Assembly (NCBI GenBank): GCA_002501695.1
Contig: DANZ01000031.1
Coordinates: forward strand, 1 to 10,293
Direction: 5' to 3'
From: Methanolobus sp. UBA474
GTDB taxonomy: Archaea > Halobacteriota > Methanosarcinia > Methanosarcinales > Methanosarcinaceae
Length of the DNA: 10,293 nucleotides
Shown: piece after piece, positions 7,191 to 10,293 of the stretch
Position numbering within the stretch: position 1 is the stretch's first letter
How the letters are laid out: each line of letters opens with the position of its first letter
The notes under the pieces: generated by a model
Database searches by the model: none
Seen by the model: the letters and a program-made list of their open reading frames with translations, nothing else
What the model was told of the DNA's origin: nothing
Translations under genes and position numbers: made by a program

Positions 7191-8453
7191 TCATGCCTTC
7201 TTCTGCTGGGCGGGAATGAATTGGATGTCCTTTTTGAACAATATACGCCACAGGTCGCATTTTGAGTCTGCCCTTTGTGCATCTGTCTGTGCACCAGGCC
7301 CCTGTATTTCAACGATTGCTTTATCTTCCTGCAGTTCAATGCCTGCAATCCTGCTGTCCATGCGGCTGTAGTCCAGGCCATCTGCAATTCTCAGGATGGC
7401 CGCTAATCTCAGGGTATCGTTCTGCATCTTCGGGGGCATGTCCGCAAAGTCCTTTTTGGTAAGCAGCTTCTCCAGTTTATGATCATCGATCCTTTTCTTA
7501 TGGAGGAAAGTGGTCCAGGGCAGCATCAGGCACAAAGGAAAAGGAAACCTTGCAGGCGGATGGGCCAGAAGGATATCCCTGCCTTCCTTGTGGTGGTTCT
7601 TAATATCGATCGTGAATCCTACATCATGGACAAGGGCCGCCATCCTCATGACAGTACGAAGGCCGGGATCAAGCCCGTGCACGGGCGCAAGCCTGTCAAA
7701 AAGCTCCAGGGAATTCTCCGCAACCTTTCGGGCGTGGGATATTTCAACATCATACTCCTCGAACATCTCTTGCAGTGGAAGAGGGTGCAAACCAGTACTG
7801 GCTGATATTTCGCTATAACCCATCCTGGATACCAGGTTCATGGCATTTTCCTGCATCATCTCCAGCCCATTGTCAAACTTGGAACTGTTTCCCGGAGCCA
7901 GTCCGAAATCTGCACCCATTGCAGAAACCATAAGTGTGAGATCTTCTTCTGTACCGTCCTTTAGCTCTAGTTCCACTTCAAGATAACTTCTGTGGTTTCC
8001 TTCGCAGCTAATGGTGACATCATCAAGGCTCAGCTCGACAAGCTTCCGGGTATGATCGGTGATGAAGGCTGTCCTTCTTTTATGCCCTACCTCAAAAAGA
8101 GGGAACAATCTGCCCGAGCCTGCCAGCCGTAAGAGGAGATCCTTGAGGCTGCCTTCCTCAAGCTCATCCGGTTTTCTCTTTTCTGGATATGATACCTCTA
8201 TTTCCTCTCTTTTGTGTATGGATGAGCCTTCATGTTCCACCGACTTTAAAGTAAAAATGGTCTTGCCGGGCTTTTCCCTGTACCTGAAAGAATAGCCCGA
8301 TGAGTATATAGCCATGTCCGGAGTGTCAAGGTAAGTATCCCTGAAGGTACTCTCTGTCATATCCTCCACTTCAAAGGAAGCGATCGAGGTCATGCCTGCA
8401 ATCCTGTTGAATACTGTTTCATCCTGCACCAGGAACTTAGCTTCAATCTCCAT
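7191..8453 (-). CDS. CYTH-HD fusion protein (triphosphate hydrolase plus Ppx C-terminal-like HD domain)
   Basis: A 420-residue protein. Residues 1 to about 200 are a CYTH/triphosphate-tunnel domain: the ExExK signature is at the very N-terminus (E2, E4, K6), followed by FRYR (56-59), LKSVE (69-73), KREEIEV (81-87), KRRT (125-128) and YLEVELE (157-163). Residues about 225-420 are an HD domain with its metal ligands intact: H240, H276-D277 and D358 in RIADGLDYSR (355-364). LVHDVGFTIDIKNHHKEG (274-291) aligns with the C-terminal domain of long Ppx/GppA proteins, where E. coli has HE instead of HD. CYTH enzymes hydrolyse triphosphates and short polyP; the HD half should be a metal phosphohydrolase or polyP-binding module. 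An upstream in-frame GTG (8510) is rejected because the CYTH signature starts at this ATG, GTGATC lies three bases before it, and a palindrome occupies the extra segment. Exact substrate unknown. Confidence 0.9.
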   Translation of the reverse strand: MEIEAKFLVQDETVFNRIAGMTSIASFEVEDMTESTFRDTYLDTPDMAIYSSGYSFRYREKPGKTIFTLKSVEHEGSSIHKREEIEVSYPEKRKPDELEEGSLKDLLLRLAGSGRLFPLFEVGHKRRTAFITDHTRKLVELSLDDVTISCEGNHRSYLEVELELKDGTEEDLTLMVSAMGADFGLAPGNSSKFDNGLEMMQENAMNLVSRMGYSEISASTGLHPLPLQEMFEEYDVEISHARKVAENSLELFDRLAPVHGLDPGLRTVMRMAALVHDVGFTIDIKNHHKEGRDILLAHPPARFPFPLCLMLPWTTFLHKKRIDDHKLEKLLTKKDFADMPPKMQNDTLRLAAILRIADGLDYSRMDSRIAGIELQEDKAIVEIQGPGAQTDAQRADSKCDLWRILFKKDIQFIPAQQKKA

Positions 8454-8480
8454 AATGATCACAAAGAAATTGGCGTCATT

Positions 8481-8495
8481 GAAGATTAAATCTTC
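8481..8495. promoter_or_regulatory. 15-base perfect palindrome upstream of the CYTH-HD gene
   Basis: GAAGATTAAATCTTC is a perfect 7-base inverted repeat around a single central A, centred 35 bases before the chosen ATG (8453). Its centre reads as a TATA-like TTTAAT on the minus strand, so it could be an operator overlapping the core promoter. GGCG (8472-8475) and CGCC (8495-8498) flank it loosely. It lies inside the frame only if the upstream GTG is used. Confidence 0.4.
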
Positions 8496-8623
8496 GCCTT
8501 TAGCTTTCACGCGGTATTTCCAGCCCGGCTGCTTTGTGGATCGCTAAGCATGACCGGCTAAATCGCCAGCACCTGGATTTTACCTGCTACATATCCAAAC
8601 ATGCAAAACCTTTTTTTAACAAG

Positions 8624-8633
8624 TTATATATAG
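8624..8633 (+). promoter_or_regulatory. TATA box for a leaderless HAD transcript
   Basis: TTATATATAG is centred about 27 bases before the GTG at 8655, which places transcription start at or within two bases of the start codon. No Shine-Dalgarno precedes the GTG, consistent with a leaderless message. Confidence 0.55.
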
Positions 8634-8654
8634 ATATGTGCTTTTTATATAGCT

Positions 8655-9296
8655 GTGGAAAAAGCCCTGATCTTTGACATGGACGGCGTGCTGGTAGACT
8701 CCATGCATTTTCATGCCGCAGCGTGGAGGACAGCTTTTGGAGAGGCCGGCATTGAAGTGGATATAAGGGATATATTTGAAATGGAGGGTGCCAATGACCG
8801 GGGAATTGTCGAAAGGGTGCTCCAAAAGGAAAAACATGTTTTCGATGAAGATATCTTCGTTTCAGTTCCTGCAAGAAAGCATGAACTATTCAATGTGGAC
8901 AATGTGGAACCATTCATTGGAATGAAGAAGTGCCTCCTTGAAATGCATGAACTGTTTCACCTTGCCCTGGTTTCCGGTTCTGACAGACATGCTGTAGAAA
9001 AGATAACAGGCAGGTTCTTTAATGGCGTATTTGACGTTATTGTCAGCGGTAGCGATATTGTCCTGGGGAAACCGCACCCTGACCCTTACTTGAAAGCCGT
9101 CCGGATGCTCGATATCCCAAAAGACAAATGTATTGTGATAGAGAATGCACCTCTTGGAGTTGAGGCTGCAAAGAATGCAGGGCTTTTTTGCCTGGGGCTG
9201 CCAACCTATGTGGACGCTGCACATCTGAGGTATGCGGACCGGATCATGAAGGACCATGCGGCACTTCTCGTATATCTCCGGGAACTCTGTTCCTGA
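8655..9296 (+). CDS. HAD-superfamily hydrolase, beta-phosphoglucomutase-like
   Basis: 213 residues, a typical subfamily I HAD with an alpha-helical cap. Motif I is FDMDGV (7-12) with nucleophile D8 and acid/base D10. The cap spans about residues 16-85. Motif II is SGS (107-109), motif III is K139 in GKPHPDPYL, and motif IV is VIENAPLGVEAA (161-172) with E163-N164, where many relatives have E-D. Members dephosphorylate or isomerise small phosphorylated metabolites, often sugar phosphates; the substrate cannot be read from sequence. The GTG start is chosen because the nucleophile motif follows seven residues later and a TATA box sits at the leaderless distance. It diverges from the CYTH-HD gene and converges on the glycosyltransferase with 31 bases between stops. 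A link to the polyP genes is not evident beyond proximity. Confidence 0.88.
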   Translation: MEKALIFDMDGVLVDSMHFHAAAWRTAFGEAGIEVDIRDIFEMEGANDRGIVERVLQKEKHVFDEDIFVSVPARKHELFNVDNVEPFIGMKKCLLEMHELFHLALVSGSDRHAVEKITGRFFNGVFDVIVSGSDIVLGKPHPDPYLKAVRMLDIPKDKCIVIENAPLGVEAAKNAGLFCLGLPTYVDAAHLRYADRIMKDHAALLVYLRELCS

Positions 9297-9327
9297 ATAA
9301 ATACATCTGCAGGATCATATCTTTATA

Positions 9328-10293
9328 TCACCGGAGTTTTTCCAATAGCTCCCTTACAAAGGCAGGACCATAGGACATCGCTGTCTGATCCCTTAATATT
9401 TCTGTGTTCTCCCTGAACCTTCCTTCATAGACCACTTCCCTTATCAGAGAGAGGATCTCTTGCGGGGATACTGAATAGTCAAGCTTTCTGCCGTACTCCA
9501 TGTCCTCCACGACCCGGGCATTGTTCTCCTGCTCATTATGGCCCCTGTCAGGGAATGAGAACAAAGGCAGTCCGAAGCCCAGGGTTTCCATAAGGGTACC
9601 ATGCCCTCCTGCAGAGATCACAAGATCGCTTGATCTGTAATATGGGAACGGGTCTGCTATGAATGTGCAAATGTTGACATTTGGCGGCACTTCGTGCAGT
9701 TCGTCCTTACCAATAGCAGGGCCTGTTATGAAAGTATATTTTATATCTTCATCCATCCAGGCAGCATCAACGATGTTTTCCAGTATCTTCTTCCTGAAAC
9801 CAAAGCCGCCTATAGTGCACAGCACATGCGGCCTGGGGAGGTCCTTTGCGAGCACTTCATCGTATCTTTTCCTGATAAGCGGACCGCTGAATCGCACTTT
9901 ACCCATAACATCTTCCGGAAATGCAAGATTACGCGCACATAAAGTATGCGGTTTTGGGAAGTCGGGGACCACAATGCAGTCTACTGTCCTGTAGATGTAG
10001 TGATAGAAATTCCGAACCAATACTCCAAGGAACTTTACAACAGGTCCTTTATTATTGAAGAATTCCTCCATGTTGGACTGGTTCACTATCATGCATGTCC
10101 TGATCTTTTTTGTTCTGGCGGCCAGTATGCCAAGATAGTATCCATCAGAGATAACTACATCCGGGTTCTTTTCCCCTATCAGGGCAAATACTGAGCGAAT
10201 GTCCTTTGCTGAGATGTTTGCAATTGTCTTCCATATCGAAGCTTCCAGGTCAAGGCTCCCGGCTTTGCCTGTAAGCCGTAACTCCTGGGGAAT
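9328..10293 (-). CDS. MurG/MJ1255-like glycosyltransferase (5' end beyond the window)
   Basis: The frame is open from the right edge to the stop at 9328, giving 321 visible residues; the true start lies outside. An internal Met at 10092 is not the start, because the preceding 67 codons look coding and contain the N-domain segment PDVVISDGYYLGILAAR (44-60). The fold is GT-B. The C-domain shows the glycine loop IGGFGFRKK (161-169), the nucleotide-sugar binding motif SAGGHGTLMETLGFGLP (227-243) and DRGHNEQENN (249-258), as in GT28/MurG and the archaeal MJ1255 family. It should transfer a sugar from a nucleotide sugar to a lipid or cell-surface acceptor. There is no membrane helix in the visible part. 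It converges on the HAD gene and probably belongs to the next functional group, on surface polysaccharide or glycolipid synthesis. Donor and acceptor are unknown. Confidence 0.87.
   Translation of the reverse strand: MPQELRLTGKAGSLDLEASIWKTIANISAKDIRSVFALIGEKNPDVVISDGYYLGILAARTKKIRTCMIVNQSNMEEFFNNKGPVVKFLGVLVRNFYHYIYRTVDCIVVPDFPKPHTLCARNLAFPEDVMGKVRFSGPLIRKRYDEVLAKDLPRPHVLCTIGGFGFRKKILENIVDAAWMDEDIKYTFITGPAIGKDELHEVPPNVNICTFIADPFPYYRSSDLVISAGGHGTLMETLGFGLPLFSFPDRGHNEQENNARVVEDMEYGRKLDYSVSPQEILSLIREVVYEGRFRENTEILRDQTAMSYGPAFVRELLEKLR

Larger units (their letters stand above)
8454..8654. other. Divergent spacer between CYTH-HD and HAD genes
   Basis: This 201-base spacer holds the palindrome at 8481-8495 on the CYTH-HD side and a TATA-like element at 8624-8633 on the HAD side. 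Between them is a short A/T run (8610-8618) and otherwise unremarkable sequence. I see no RNA gene in it. Confidence 0.5.

Noticed and set aside
8454..8510. GTG start extending the CYTH-HD protein by 19 residues
   Set aside because: CYTH proteins begin at the ExExK motif, and the extension contains a 15-base palindrome that looks regulatory.
8886..9257. A 123-codon minus-strand frame inside the HAD gene
   Set aside because: The plus strand encodes all HAD motifs over the same bases; the antisense product has no recognisable features.
9328..10092. Glycosyltransferase as a complete 254-residue protein starting at 10092
   Set aside because: The frame stays open to the window edge and the upstream codons encode a typical N-domain segment of the family, so the gene is longer and cut by the edge.

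Overview
The window looks like a piece of a euryarchaeal chromosome, most likely a methanogen of the Methanosarcinaceae type. This rests on AT-rich intergenic spacers with archaeal TATA-box-like elements 20-40 bases before start codons, a mix of Shine-Dalgarno (GGAGGT, GGAG, AGGA) and apparently leaderless starts, small 2[4Fe-4S] ferredoxin chemistry, and an MJ1255/MurG-like glycosyltransferase. No marker gene fixes the genus, so this is inference. There are eight protein genes, one of them cut by the right edge. I see no tRNA, rRNA, insertion sequence or CRISPR array. No stretch longer than about 215 bases lacks a gene.

Layout. Positions 1-215 are non-coding and hold a possible terminator. 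A minus-strand block then reads right to left: a short ferredoxin with a strongly basic tail (5235-5612), a four-helix membrane protein with a CHAD domain (3361-5172), polyphosphate kinase ppk1 (1103-3178) and a short exopolyphosphatase ppx (216-1106). ppk1 and ppx overlap by ATGA. Divergent from this block, across a 78-base shared promoter region, is a two-domain PPK2 (5691-7184, plus). Converging on it with a 6-base gap is a CYTH-HD fusion (7191-8453, minus). A 201-base divergent spacer leads to a HAD phosphatase/phosphomutase (8655-9296, plus). It converges on a glycosyltransferase that runs off the right edge (9328-10293, minus).

How the genes fit together. Six neighbouring genes read as one inorganic polyphosphate (polyP) module. 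PPK1 makes polyP from ATP. PPX removes terminal phosphates. PPK2 spends polyP to phosphorylate nucleotides, probably AMP to ADP. The CHAD domain is a known polyP-binding module, here tethered to the membrane. CYTH is a triphosphate/polyP hydrolase fold. The HD half of the CYTH protein resembles the C-terminal domain of long Ppx/GppA proteins, which is exactly the part missing from the short PPX here. The basic-tailed ferredoxin is the unexplained member. The HAD and glycosyltransferase genes probably mark the edge of the module.

Most worth a second look are the redistribution of the PPX HD domain onto a CYTH domain, the membrane-anchored CHAD protein, the ferredoxin with a net charge of about +15 in its last 46 residues, and two promoter-proximal sequence symmetries.
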